Assembly (NCBI GenBank): GCA_018664075.1
Contig: JABJOY010000043.1
Span: 1 to 42,658, forward strand
DNA: 42,658 bases
Direction of reading: 5' to 3'
Source: Porticoccaceae bacterium
GTDB taxonomy: Bacteria > Pseudomonadota > Gammaproteobacteria > Pseudomonadales > Porticoccaceae
Made by a program: the position numbers and the translations under genes. The notes beneath the pieces are model-generated. The model made no database searches. It saw nothing but the letters and a program-made list of their open reading frames with translations, and was not told the DNA's origin. Shown here piece after piece: positions 8,706 through 16,870 of the stretch; the first letter of the stretch is position 1, and every line of letters begins with the position of its first letter.

Positions 8706-10076
8706 ATGGACAACAGAACAACAGAACAGTGGCAACAGCTTGACAGCCAACGGCACCTGCACCCGTTCACTGATTTTAATGCCTACGCCAGCAAGCCCGG
8801 TCGAGTAATTAATCGCGCCGAGCATATTTATATATACGACACAGATGGCAATCAGCTGCTGGATGCTATGTCTGGCCTCTGGTGCTGCAGTCTGGGTTAC
8901 AGTCAGCCAAAAATTGCTGAAGCGGTAAGCAAGCAGTTTCAGGAACTGCCCTACTACAATAATTTTTTCCAGTGCAGTAATGCACCAGCAGTAGAGCTTG
9001 CGGATCGTCTGGTACAGATGACCCCGGATCAGTTTACCCATGTATTCTTTACCGGTTCCGGCTCCGAGGCCAACGACACCAATATCCGTCTGGTGCGCCG
9101 CTACTGGGATCTGAAAGATCAGCCCAGCAAACGCATTATTCTGTCGCGCACCAATGCCTACCATGGCAGCACCATTGCCTCGGCCAGTCTGGGAGGCTTT
9201 GAATTTGTGCACAACCAATTTGAAACCCTGCCCTATATTCAGCATATTGCCGACCCCAACTGGTACTGCAATGGCGGCGAACTCAGTGCCGAAGAATTTG
9301 GTCTGCAGGCAGCCCGGGAGCTGGAAAAGCGCATTGATGAACTGGGTGCTGAAAATGTGGCTGCCTTTATCGCCGAGCCGATTCAGGGTGCCGGTGGTGT
9401 CATCGTGCCACCAGACAGCTACTGGCCAGAGGTTAGCCGCATTCTTAAAGAGCGGGATATACTGTTTATCAGTGACGAAGTTATCTGCGGGTTTGGTCGC
9501 ACCGGCAACCTGTTTGGCTGCCAGACCTTTGGCACAGAACCAGACCTGATGACCTTTGCCAAAGCCGTCACCAATGGCTTCCAGCCCCTGGGCGGTGTGA
9601 TGGTCAGCGATAAGGTAGCTCGTGTAGTCACCGGCTCTGGCGGTGAATTTGGCCATGGTTTTACCTATTCCGGTCACCCTATAGCCTGCTCGGCAGCGCT
9701 GGCGACACTGGATATTATCGACAGCGAAAACATGGTCGACCATGTTGCCAATGATATGGCTCCCTACCTGCAAAGCAAGTGGCAAGCACTGGCAGAGCAT
9801 CCAATTGTGGGACATGTGCGCGGCATCGGCATGCTCGGCTCCATTGAGCTGGTGCGCAATAAAGAAACCAAAGAGCGACTGGAACCAGAGCAAAAAGCCG
9901 GTGGTATCTGTCGTGAATTCTGCATCAGTAATAATTTGGTGATGCGTGCGGTGGGCGACTCAATGATTATTTCGCCACCATTTGTCAGCAGCCATGCAGA
10001 AATTGATCTATTGATCGAACGTGCGACCAGTGCGCTGGACTCCACAGCGCACCATTATCAAGTAAAGGGTTCTTAA
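8706..10076 (+). CDS. Class III omega-aminotransferase (putrescine/cadaverine- or omega-amino-acid-pyruvate type)
   Basis: 456 residues, PLP fold type I, class III. Visible: the [11 protein letters not shown] active-site segment near 55-64, the phosphate-binding [11 protein letters not shown] at 114-123, AYHGST, the cofactor Asp in [13 protein letters not shown] (D257), and the Schiff-base lysine K286 in [14 protein letters not shown]. These features match the SpuC-like amine:pyruvate aminotransferases, which move a terminal amino group from putrescine, cadaverine, GABA-like or beta-alanine-like donors to pyruvate. A GTG at 8655 would extend the frame, but the ATG at 8706 has AGGA 6 nt upstream and fits family N-termini. 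First gene of an operon: the stop is one base before the glutaryl-CoA dehydrogenase start, which points to a C5 substrate (cadaverine or 5-aminovalerate). Confidence 0.9.
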   Translation: MDNRTTEQWQQLDSQRHLHPFTDFNAYASKPGRVINRAEHIYIYDTDGNQLLDAMSGLWCCSLGYSQPKIAEAVSKQFQELPYYNNFFQCSNAPAVELADRLVQMTPDQFTHVFFTGSGSEANDTNIRLVRRYWDLKDQPSKRIILSRTNAYHGSTIASASLGGFEFVHNQFETLPYIQHIADPNWYCNGGELSAEEFGLQAARELEKRIDELGAENVAAFIAEPIQGAGGVIVPPDSYWPEVSRILKERDILFISDEVICGFGRTGNLFGCQTFGTEPDLMTFAKAVTNGFQPLGGVMVSDKVARVVTGSGGEFGHGFTYSGHPIACSAALATLDIIDSENMVDHVANDMAPYLQSKWQALAEHPIVGHVRGIGMLGSIELVRNKETKERLEPEQKAGGICREFCISNNLVMRAVGDSMIISPPFVSSHAEIDLLIERATSALDSTAHHYQVKGS

Positions 10077-10077
10077 C

Positions 10078-11259
10078 ATGGCCGGTGATTGGGCAAAATT
10101 TAACTGGCAGGATCCATTTAATCTGGATGACCAACTCAGTGATGAGGAGCGGCTAGTGCGGGATACCGCAGCCAGCTATGCACAGGAACATCTAGCGCCC
10201 AGGGTGCGTGATGCGTTTAGAAATGAAGCCACAGACCGAGCGATCTTTAATGAGATGGGTGAACTCGGCCTGCTGGGCCCCACTATTGAGGGCTATGGCT
10301 GCTCAGGGGTCAACTATGTCTGCTATGGCCTGGTGGCCAGAGAGGTAGAGCGTGTCGACTCCGGTTATCGCTCAATGATGAGCGTACAGTCCAGCTTGGT
10401 GATGTACCCCATCTATACCTATGGCACAGAGCAGCAGCGCGAGAAATATCTACCCAAACTAGCCAATGGAGACTGGGTTGGCTGTTTTGGTCTGACCGAG
10501 CCAGATGCTGGCTCAGATCCCGGCGGCATGAAAACCCGCGCCAAAACTGTGGATGGTGGCTATCTGCTGTCTGGCAGCAAAATGTGGATCAGCAACTCAC
10601 CCATTGCCGACGTATTTGTGGTCTGGGCTAAAACCGATGATGGGGTTATCCGGGGCTTTATTCTGGATAAAGGCATGAAAGGCCTGTCTGCCCCCAAAAT
10701 TGAAGGCAAGCTGGCACTTCGCGCCTCTATTACCGGCGAGATTGTGATGGACGAAGTATTTGTTCCCGAAGATCAGCTAATGCCCAATGTACAGGGTCTC
10801 AAAGGCCCCTTTGGCTGTCTTAACTCAGCTCGCTACGGTATTAGCTGGGGTGCCATGGGCGCCGCCGAAGACTGCTGGCATGCGGCTCGCCAATACTGCA
10901 TGGACCGCATTCAGTTTAATCGCCCTCTGGCTGCTACTCAGCTAATCCAGATGAAGCTGGCCAATATGCAAACCGAGATCAGTCTCGGGTTGCAGGGTTC
11001 TCTGCGTGCCGGTCGCCTTAAAGATCAGGGCCAACTTGCACCTGAGCTAATCAGTCTGATGAAGCGCAATAACTGCAGCAAAGCGCTGGATATCGCCAGA
11101 ATGGCTAGGGATATGCACGGTGGCAATGGTATCTCTGATGAATATCCGGTAATGCGTCATATGCTCAATCTCGAAGTGGTCAATACCTATGAGGGGACTG
11201 CCGATGTCCATGCCCTGATTCTGGGGCGTGCGCAAACCGGTATCCCCGCTTTCGGTTAA
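10078..11259 (+). CDS. gcdH: Glutaryl-CoA dehydrogenase
   Basis: 393-residue FAD enzyme of the acyl-CoA dehydrogenase family that oxidises and decarboxylates glutaryl-CoA to crotonyl-CoA. Diagnostic features: the [17 protein letters not shown] segment (Arg at 98, which binds the glutaryl carboxylate in this subfamily), [33 protein letters not shown], and the catalytic base E372 in [20 protein letters not shown]. Length and all motifs match the family. It lies one base after the aminotransferase and five bases before a CoA-transferase, so the three are clearly co-transcribed. GcdH next to a class III CoA-transferase is the usual pairing for activating and oxidising free glutarate. Confidence 0.95.
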   Translation: MAGDWAKFNWQDPFNLDDQLSDEERLVRDTAASYAQEHLAPRVRDAFRNEATDRAIFNEMGELGLLGPTIEGYGCSGVNYVCYGLVAREVERVDSGYRSMMSVQSSLVMYPIYTYGTEQQREKYLPKLANGDWVGCFGLTEPDAGSDPGGMKTRAKTVDGGYLLSGSKMWISNSPIADVFVVWAKTDDGVIRGFILDKGMKGLSAPKIEGKLALRASITGEIVMDEVFVPEDQLMPNVQGLKGPFGCLNSARYGISWGAMGAAEDCWHAARQYCMDRIQFNRPLAATQLIQMKLANMQTEISLGLQGSLRAGRLKDQGQLAPELISLMKRNNCSKALDIARMARDMHGGNGISDEYPVMRHMLNLEVVNTYEGTADVHALILGRAQTGIPAFG

Positions 11260-11264
11260 ATCAA

Positions 11265-12485
11265 ATGTCTGGGCCATTAACTGGTTTTAAAGTACTGGAT
11301 ATGAGCCGCATTCTGGCGGGCCCTTGGGCCGGTCAGATGCTCGCTGATCTGGGTGCCGAAGTGATCAAGATTGAGCGCCCCGGTCCTGGTGATGACACCA
11401 GACATTGGGGACCTCCCTACCTGAGGGACAAAGACGGTAAAGACTCTGATGACGCAGCCTATTTCTTTTGCGCTAATCGCGGCAAACAGTCAGTAACTGT
11501 CGATATTACCCAACCTGAGGGGCAGGAGATTATTCGCCAGCTGGCCAGCCAGTGCGATGCCTTAATCGAAAACTACAAAGTGGGCGGGCTGGCAAAATAT
11601 GGCCTGGATTACCCCAGCCTGCAGCAACTCAACCCCCAGCTGGTGTACTGCTCAATTACCGGTTTTGGCCAGACCGGACCCTATGCCGGGCGGCCGGGAT
11701 ATGATTTTTTAATTCAGGGTATGGCAGGACTGATGAGCCTTACCGGCGAGCCGGATAGCCAGGGGGGAAGCCCGGTAAAAGTAGGGGTAGCAGTCACTGA
11801 TTTATTGACCGGACTCTATGCCGCCAATGCTATTCAGGGTGCCCTGCTCGAGCGCAACCAATCTGGCCTTGGGCAGTATATTGATCTGGCACTGCTGGAT
11901 GTTCAGGTGGCTGCGCTGGCAAATCAAGCCAGCAACTATCTTATCGGCGGAGAAATCCCCCAGCGCCTGGGCAATGCACATCCCAATATAGTCCCCTATC
12001 AGGCCTTTTCTACTGCTGACGGTCATATTATTTTGGCGGTGGGTAATCAGGGGCAATTTGAGCGCCTGTGTCAGATATTAGGCAAACCAGACTGGCTTAA
12101 GGATCAACGCTATCACAGCAACTCAGCTAGGGTAGAAAATCGCCAGCAGCTGTGCACCCAGATCAGTCAGCTGCTGGAGAAGCGCAGCAGTGAAGATTGG
12201 CTGGCGGCATTTGAGCAGCAGCAAATCCCCTGCGGGCCTATCAATACTCTTGAACAGGTGTTTAACGACCCTCAAGTGCTGGCGCGAAATATGCTGGTCA
12301 ATATCGAAGAGCGGCGCAGCGGCGAATTAACCTTGGCTGCTAACCCCATTAATTATAGTCGCTCTCAAATCAATTATTCAGTGCCGCCACCTGAATTGGG
12401 TAGCAGCACTGAATCAATACTGAGTAATTATCTTGAGTACTCGGCGATGGATATCGCCGAGTTGCGGGGTAGGTCTATTATCTAG
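11265..12485 (+). CDS. CaiB/BaiF (class III) CoA-transferase, probable glutarate CoA-transferase
   Basis: 406 residues. The family III signature is complete: LDMSRILAGPWAGQMLADLGAE at the N-terminus, IENYKVGGLAKYGLDY, CSITGFGQTGPY, and the catalytic aspartate D179 in VGVAVTDLLTG, which forms the acyl-aspartyl anhydride during CoA transfer. These enzymes move CoA from donors such as succinyl-CoA to a carboxylic acid. Position directly after gcdH argues for glutarate as acceptor (as in eukaryotic SUGCT); this is context, not sequence. The start ATG lacks a strong ribosome site, consistent with translational coupling to gcdH. The gene stop (12483-12485) runs straight into the tandem repeat array. 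Confidence 0.9.
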   Translation: MSGPLTGFKVLDMSRILAGPWAGQMLADLGAEVIKIERPGPGDDTRHWGPPYLRDKDGKDSDDAAYFFCANRGKQSVTVDITQPEGQEIIRQLASQCDALIENYKVGGLAKYGLDYPSLQQLNPQLVYCSITGFGQTGPYAGRPGYDFLIQGMAGLMSLTGEPDSQGGSPVKVGVAVTDLLTGLYAANAIQGALLERNQSGLGQYIDLALLDVQVAALANQASNYLIGGEIPQRLGNAHPNIVPYQAFSTADGHIILAVGNQGQFERLCQILGKPDWLKDQRYHSNSARVENRQQLCTQISQLLEKRSSEDWLAAFEQQQIPCGPINTLEQVFNDPQVLARNMLVNIEERRSGELTLAANPINYSRSQINYSVPPPELGSSTESILSNYLEYSAMDIAELRGRSII

Positions 12486-12633
12486 CTCAGGGCTGTTCCA
12501 TTATGTGGCTCAAGGCTGTTCTATTATCTGGCTCAGGGCTGTTCCATTATCTGGCTCAGGGCTGTCTATTATCTGGCTCAGGGCTGTTCCATTATCTGGC
12601 TTAGGGCTGTTCCATTATCTGGCTTAGGACTAC
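12485..12633. repeat. Tandem array of six 22-23-bp repeats plus a degenerate seventh
   Basis: Direct head-to-tail units at 12485-12507, 12508-12530, 12531-12553, 12554-12575 (22 bp, one T lost), 12576-12598 and 12599-12621, then a decayed copy from 12622 that runs into the decarboxylase stop. Each unit begins GCTCAGGGCTG and ends CATTATCTG; units 3 and 5 are identical and the others differ by one to three bases. The 3' end of the CoA-transferase gene itself (ATTATCTAG) resembles the unit end, so the array may have grown from it. There are no unique spacers, so it is not a CRISPR. It fills the whole convergent intergenic gap. A 64-codon frame through it is an artefact. Confidence 0.95.
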
Positions 12634-13805
12634 TCCACCATGCGCATAACTGGCGTGGGGAAACCATTAAAATCACAGGCACAGGTGGTGCAGTAGGCAC
12701 CCAGATTGGGCATATAAATAAAGTCGCCCGTGGCACTGTTAACTGGCAGTGAGTGAGGGCCCATTACATCAATGGAATCACAGGTCGGCCCAGCCATAGT
12801 CCAGAGCCCAGGCTCACCGGTGCGCTCACTGACCAGGCTCAGGGGAAAATCCATGGTCAGTTCCATCAATCCACCATAGACACCTGTGTCCAGATAGATC
12901 CAGCGCGCTTCATCGCGGGTAGCAATACCCACCACCTGAGACACTAGACAGCCAGCGGACCCCACCAGATAGCGCCCCGGCTCTGCCATCACCTGAATAG
13001 ACCCAGGAATTGATTCCAGCTCGCGATTAATGGCTTCGCCAATCTGCTCAATACTGGGTTCATCGCCGGTAAATTGCAGCGGGTAACCACCGCCTATATT
13101 GAGTAGCTCCGGCGTAAAGCCATGGCTGCTCAGCTGAGTAAAAATTTGTTTTGCCGCGCGAATGCCCGCCACCCAATTATTAATATTGCTGCACTGGGAA
13201 CCCACATGAAACGTCACCCCGCATAGCTGCATACTGTGCTGTTTGGTCGCCTCCATAATTGCCTCAACAGCAGCAGGCCCAGCACCAAATTTGCCAGCCA
13301 GTGGCCAGCTTGAACCCTCGTTACTCACAGTAATGCGCAGATACAGCTTGGCATCGGGTTTAATCATGGCGATTTTTTCAACTTCTTCCGGCGTATCCAC
13401 GCAGTACCAGAGCAGCCCATTATTGGCCGCATGTTTGATAGCAGCGGGAGATTTAATCGGGTTGGAGTAAAAAACCGTCTCCATATTCACACCCAACTCA
13501 ATCATAGCGTCCAACTCAGCGATAGAAGCTATTTCAAAGCAAGTGCCTTCCTGCTTAAAAGTCTGCAAAATTTCTGCATCCGGGTTGGCCTTAACCGCAA
13601 AATGGGGACGTACTCTGGGCATAGCCGACATGAAGCGGCGAGCGTTGGCGCGCAGGCGCTGCTTTGATACCACCAGCACCGGGCGGTGGTAGTTGTCTGT
13701 ATGTTCAGCACTGAAAGCGATCTGTTCACGGACGTCATTTTCGACCTGCTGCCGAGACATAATTTGGTTGTTACTATCCTGCTTAATCGCAGTAGCCTGG
13801 GTCAT
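12630..13805 (-). CDS. Type III PLP-dependent decarboxylase (ornithine/lysine decarboxylase family)
   Basis: 391 residues of the alanine-racemase-fold decarboxylases. The PLP lysine is K72 in HFAVKANP; also visible are FEIASIAELD, TFHVGSQC, the glycine-rich NIGGGYP, AEPGRYLVG, and the catalytic Cys342 in AGPTCDSIDV, which diaminopimelate decarboxylases lack. It therefore acts on ornithine or lysine (possibly both) to make putrescine or cadaverine. AGGTG precedes the ATG. The gene is divergent from an Lrp/AsnC regulator, with repeated motifs between them, and convergent with the gcdH/CoA-transferase operon, so lysine to cadaverine would fit its surroundings. The exact substrate is not decided by the sequence. 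Confidence 0.9.
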   Translation of the reverse strand: MTQATAIKQDSNNQIMSRQQVENDVREQIAFSAEHTDNYHRPVLVVSKQRLRANARRFMSAMPRVRPHFAVKANPDAEILQTFKQEGTCFEIASIAELDAMIELGVNMETVFYSNPIKSPAAIKHAANNGLLWYCVDTPEEVEKIAMIKPDAKLYLRITVSNEGSSWPLAGKFGAGPAAVEAIMEATKQHSMQLCGVTFHVGSQCSNINNWVAGIRAAKQIFTQLSSHGFTPELLNIGGGYPLQFTGDEPSIEQIGEAINRELESIPGSIQVMAEPGRYLVGSAGCLVSQVVGIATRDEARWIYLDTGVYGGLMELTMDFPLSLVSERTGEPGLWTMAGPTCDSIDVMGPHSLPVNSATGDFIYMPNLGAYCTTCACDFNGFPTPVMRMVE

Positions 13806-13855
13806 ATCACACCTGTTATAAGAATTTTCAATGAGGCAATGTTAGATACCTAAGC

Positions 13856-13911
13856 TGTCACTTTGTATTGCCAAACCTTGTAATTTGTTTAATATTACTT
13901 GTCACTTTGTA
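13856..13911. promoter_or_regulatory. Direct repeat pair, candidate Lrp-family operator
   Basis: The 12-mer TGTCACTTTGTA occurs exactly twice in the divergent gap, at 13856-13867 and 13900-13911, 44 bp apart start to start, about four helical turns, so the copies face the same side. TTGTAAT also occurs twice between and beside them. Lrp/AsnC proteins often bind such spaced sites and regulate their own and the divergent gene. The repeat is seen directly; the binder is inferred from the adjacent regulator. Confidence 0.5.
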
Positions 13912-13931
13912 ATATAAAGCGACATATTGAT

Positions 13932-14354
13932 ATGAAAAATGAATCAGAGCTTCTTCGACTACTACAGGAAAACAGCAGGCGTACCATCTCCGACCTGGCC
14001 AATGAACTGGGACTCAGTCGCGCCACAGTGCAACAAACCATGGATCGCCTTGAGCGCAAAGGTGTGATTCAGGGTTATACCATCAAGATTAACCCCCATT
14101 ACCAACAACAGCAGGTCAGTGCCTACATTATGATTTCGGTGATACCAAAAAAAACCACAGATATTGTTCGCCAGATACAGAAACACCCGGAGCTGGATAT
14201 GCTCTGTACCATAAGTGGCCAGTATGACCTTATTGCCAAGGTCACAGAGGCCACCACAGAAGCTCTGGACAGTATCATTGATGGCATCGCCACCCTTGAT
14301 GGGGTAGAAAAGACCCTGAGCCATATTGTTCTGTCCAGAAAGGTAGATAGATAA
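13932..14354 (+). CDS. Lrp/AsnC-family transcriptional regulator
   Basis: 140 residues. The N-terminal winged helix-turn-helix spans about 5-50 (RRTISDLANELGLSRATVQQTMDRLERKGVI), then a C-terminal RAM ligand/oligomerisation domain at about 62-135 with the ISGQYDLIAKV core. Such proteins form dimers to octamers and sense amino acids or related small molecules. I start at ATG 13932 rather than an upstream TTG because it gives the normal family length. Divergent from the ornithine/lysine decarboxylase and upstream of an NhaC-type antiporter, so it probably responds to the amino acid or amine those genes handle. Confidence 0.93.
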   Translation: MKNESELLRLLQENSRRTISDLANELGLSRATVQQTMDRLERKGVIQGYTIKINPHYQQQQVSAYIMISVIPKKTTDIVRQIQKHPELDMLCTISGQYDLIAKVTEATTEALDSIIDGIATLDGVEKTLSHIVLSRKVDR

Positions 14355-14416
14355 CCCAGAGACTGGTACCTTATCGGTCACAAAAATAATTAATCTAATA
14401 AAAACCGACCCCATCT

Positions 14417-15871
14417 ATGAGTACTTCAGTGAGTAATACAGTCACCAAACCCAGCCTGCTCGACGCCCTTATTCCCGTTGTTGTTTTGATCGCCATGTTG
14501 GCCGCTGCCGTCTATGCGTTTGGCCTGGATTCCTTTGGCCCCAACCAGGTTGCCCTGATTATGGCCGCGGCAGTTGCCGCCTTGATCGGCATCAAAAATG
14601 GCATTAGCTGGGCCGAGATTGAACGGGGCATGATTGACACTATCAGTGTGTCATTGCAGTCGATTCTGATTCTGCTAATGGTGGGTTCATTGATTGGCAG
14701 CTGGATACTCTCCGGGACAGTGCCAAGCATGATCTACTACGGCGTTGAACTTATGTCACCGGACTACTTCTACCTTACCGCCTGTCTAGTCTGTGCCCTG
14801 CTGGGCTTTAGTATTGGCAGCTCCTGGACTGTCGCAGGCACTCTGGGCATTGGCCTGATGGGTATTGCAGCAGCCCTTGATCTATCTCTGGCTGTCAGTG
14901 CAGGTGCCATTATTTCCGGCGCCTATTTTGGCGACAAAATGTCACCATTATCCGAAACCACCAACCTCGCCGCCGCGGTCACCAGCAACAATCTGTTTGA
15001 CCATATTCAACATATGCTGTGGACTACCATCCCGGCATTTGTGATTACCCTGGTTATGTTCTTTGTATTGGGTATTGGCAGCAGCTCCAATGTGGTGATC
15101 GACGATATCGAAGTATTGCAGGCAGCCATGCAAGATACATTTACCATTAATCCCCTGATGCTGGTGCCACTGCTGCTATTGCTGACCATGGCAGTGAGAA
15201 AACTTCCAGCCCTGTCAACATTGATCTGCGGCACGCTAGTGGGCTGTCTGTTTGCCGTAATCTTTCAGTGGGATGTAGTAATTGCCCTGGCTGGAGATAC
15301 CAGTCTGGTTGCAGGGGCCGCAATCTTTAAAGGCCTTTTCACCTCCATGTTTCTCGGTTACAACTCTGTCACAGGCAATGAGGCACTGGATGCCCTGTTA
15401 TCCAAAGGCGGTATGAGCAATATGCTGACCACTGTCGGGCTGGTGATCAATGCCATGGCCTTTGGTGGCGCCATGGCCAGAACCGGCCTGCTTGAGCGAC
15501 TGTTAGAGGCCTCCCTCAGCCGAGTGAAAACTGCAGGCGGGCTTATTTCTGCCACTGTGGGCACCTGTATAGGTACCAATATTCTCGCCGCCGACCAGTA
15601 TCTGGCGGTGGTGATTCCCGGGCAGATGTTTAATAAATCCTATGAAGAGCGCAATCTCAGCACCATTAATCTGGCCCGAACCATTGAAGACTCAGGCACC
15701 TTGACCTCGGCACTGGTGCCTTGGAATACCTGCGGTGCCTATATGTCTGCCACATTAGGGGTGAGCACCTTCCTCTATGCACCATTTGCCTTTTTTAATA
15801 TCCTCTGTCCGATTATTGCCATTATTTATGGCTATTCACAGATTGCCCTGACTAAACTAGAACAAAGCTAG
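14417..15871 (+). CDS. NhaC-family Na+/H+ antiporter or antiporter-like transporter
   Basis: 484-residue polytopic inner-membrane protein with about 11-12 hydrophobic helices. The NhaC hallmark GAYFGDKMSPLSETTNLAAAV sits at about residues 169-189, and a second conserved stretch GTCIGTNILAADQYLAVVIPG near 379-399. Family members exchange Na+ for H+, and some exchange organic acids or amines. It lies 62 nt after the Lrp-type regulator and near a decarboxylase, so uptake or exchange of the amino acid or amine is possible, but pH/Na+ homeostasis is the default reading. No rare features. Confidence 0.9.
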   Translation: MSTSVSNTVTKPSLLDALIPVVVLIAMLAAAVYAFGLDSFGPNQVALIMAAAVAALIGIKNGISWAEIERGMIDTISVSLQSILILLMVGSLIGSWILSGTVPSMIYYGVELMSPDYFYLTACLVCALLGFSIGSSWTVAGTLGIGLMGIAAALDLSLAVSAGAIISGAYFGDKMSPLSETTNLAAAVTSNNLFDHIQHMLWTTIPAFVITLVMFFVLGIGSSSNVVIDDIEVLQAAMQDTFTINPLMLVPLLLLLTMAVRKLPALSTLICGTLVGCLFAVIFQWDVVIALAGDTSLVAGAAIFKGLFTSMFLGYNSVTGNEALDALLSKGGMSNMLTTVGLVINAMAFGGAMARTGLLERLLEASLSRVKTAGGLISATVGTCIGTNILAADQYLAVVIPGQMFNKSYEERNLSTINLARTIEDSGTLTSALVPWNTCGAYMSATLGVSTFLYAPFAFFNILCPIIAIIYGYSQIALTKLEQS

Positions 15872-15909
15872 AGCAACCAGCCACCGCAGCTGCATAATCA
15901 GGACTGGCA

Positions 15910-16830
15910 ATGGCGAGAATTACAGCACTTATTATCACCGCTTGCCTCTGGGCCACAGTCCAAGCATCTCAGACTCAGACAGAGCCCAAGATAGAAAAGC
16001 AGCAATTTGATGGCCAGCGCGCTATGGCGCATATTGCCCAGCAGTTGGTCCATGGGTCCAGAGAACCGGCTAATATCCAAGCCCGGCAGCATACCCTCAA
16101 CTATATCCAACAGGTGCTGCAGCCGCTGAGCTACAGTATCAGGCGCCAAACATTCCAAGCCTACGGCCTGCAGGGCACCAATATCTGGGCCAGTATCAAA
16201 GGCGAGAGCTCAGACAATAAAAAAGATCGGCGGCAAATTATGCTCGGCGCCCACTGGGACAGCCGCTCACAGGCGGATCGTGATGCAGATCCAAAGCTGC
16301 GCAATCATCCGGTAATGGGTGCCAACGACGGAGCCTCAGGCGTTGCAGTACTGCTGGAAATGGCCAGAGTTCTGGCGGCACAGCCACCAGCAGTGACTGT
16401 CGATCTGGTGTTTTTTGACCTGGAAGATATGGGCGATATAGGCAAGCGCCCTTACTCCATCGGTGCCAGCCAGTTTATTATTCGCAACCCAGACTACAGA
16501 CCCAACGCCGGTGTTATTGTCGATATGGTCTGCGACAAAAACCTGCGCATTCCCCGGGAGCGGCATTCCCAAAGCCGTGCCCCTGAGCTAATGGACCGAC
16601 TGTGGACGATTGCTCGTCAGCAGCGGGCCAGGGGGTTTATAGATCGCACAGGTAGCTTCATCAACGATGACCATGTACCATTTTTGGATGCGGGCATAAA
16701 TGTGGTCGATCTGATTCAGTACCCTTTTCCAGATTACTGGCACAGCACTGCAGACAGCATCGACAAATGCAGCGCCGAGAGCCTGCAGCAGGTGGGCAAT
16801 GTACTCAGTGAATTTATAGCCACTTATTAA
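15910..16830 (+). CDS. Secreted M28-family zinc peptidase / glutaminyl cyclase-like protein
   Basis: 306 residues with a signal peptide (MARITALIITACLWATVQA-S). The co-catalytic zinc fold is visible: GAHWDSR, MGANDGASGVAVLLEMAR, the acidic FFDLEDMGD, DMVCDKN, and the late histidine in PDYWHSTADSIDKC. M28 enzymes are aminopeptidases or, in the QC-like branch, glutaminyl-peptide cyclotransferases. The pattern of the last motif and the total length resemble the QC-like branch, but I cannot separate the two. Predicted periplasmic or secreted. It lies 38 nt after the antiporter and 40 nt before another exported hydrolase. Confidence 0.85.
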   Translation: MARITALIITACLWATVQASQTQTEPKIEKQQFDGQRAMAHIAQQLVHGSREPANIQARQHTLNYIQQVLQPLSYSIRRQTFQAYGLQGTNIWASIKGESSDNKKDRRQIMLGAHWDSRSQADRDADPKLRNHPVMGANDGASGVAVLLEMARVLAAQPPAVTVDLVFFDLEDMGDIGKRPYSIGASQFIIRNPDYRPNAGVIVDMVCDKNLRIPRERHSQSRAPELMDRLWTIARQQRARGFIDRTGSFINDDHVPFLDAGINVVDLIQYPFPDYWHSTADSIDKCSAESLQQVGNVLSEFIATY

Positions 16831-16870
16831 CAGTCATAAAGTTTAACAGGCACATAGCGCGAGAATAATA

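Noticed and set aside
8661-9893. 410-codon open frame antisense to the aminotransferase
   Set aside because: The sense strand has full PLP enzyme motifs; the antisense product shows none and is an effect of codon bias.
12433-12627. 64-codon open frame through the tandem repeat array
   Set aside because: It is made almost only of the translated repeat, overlaps the end of the CoA-transferase and has no ribosome site; frames stay open simply because the unit lacks stops in that phase.
12485-12633. CRISPR array
   Set aside because: The 23-bp units are directly adjacent with no unique spacers, and there are no cas genes.
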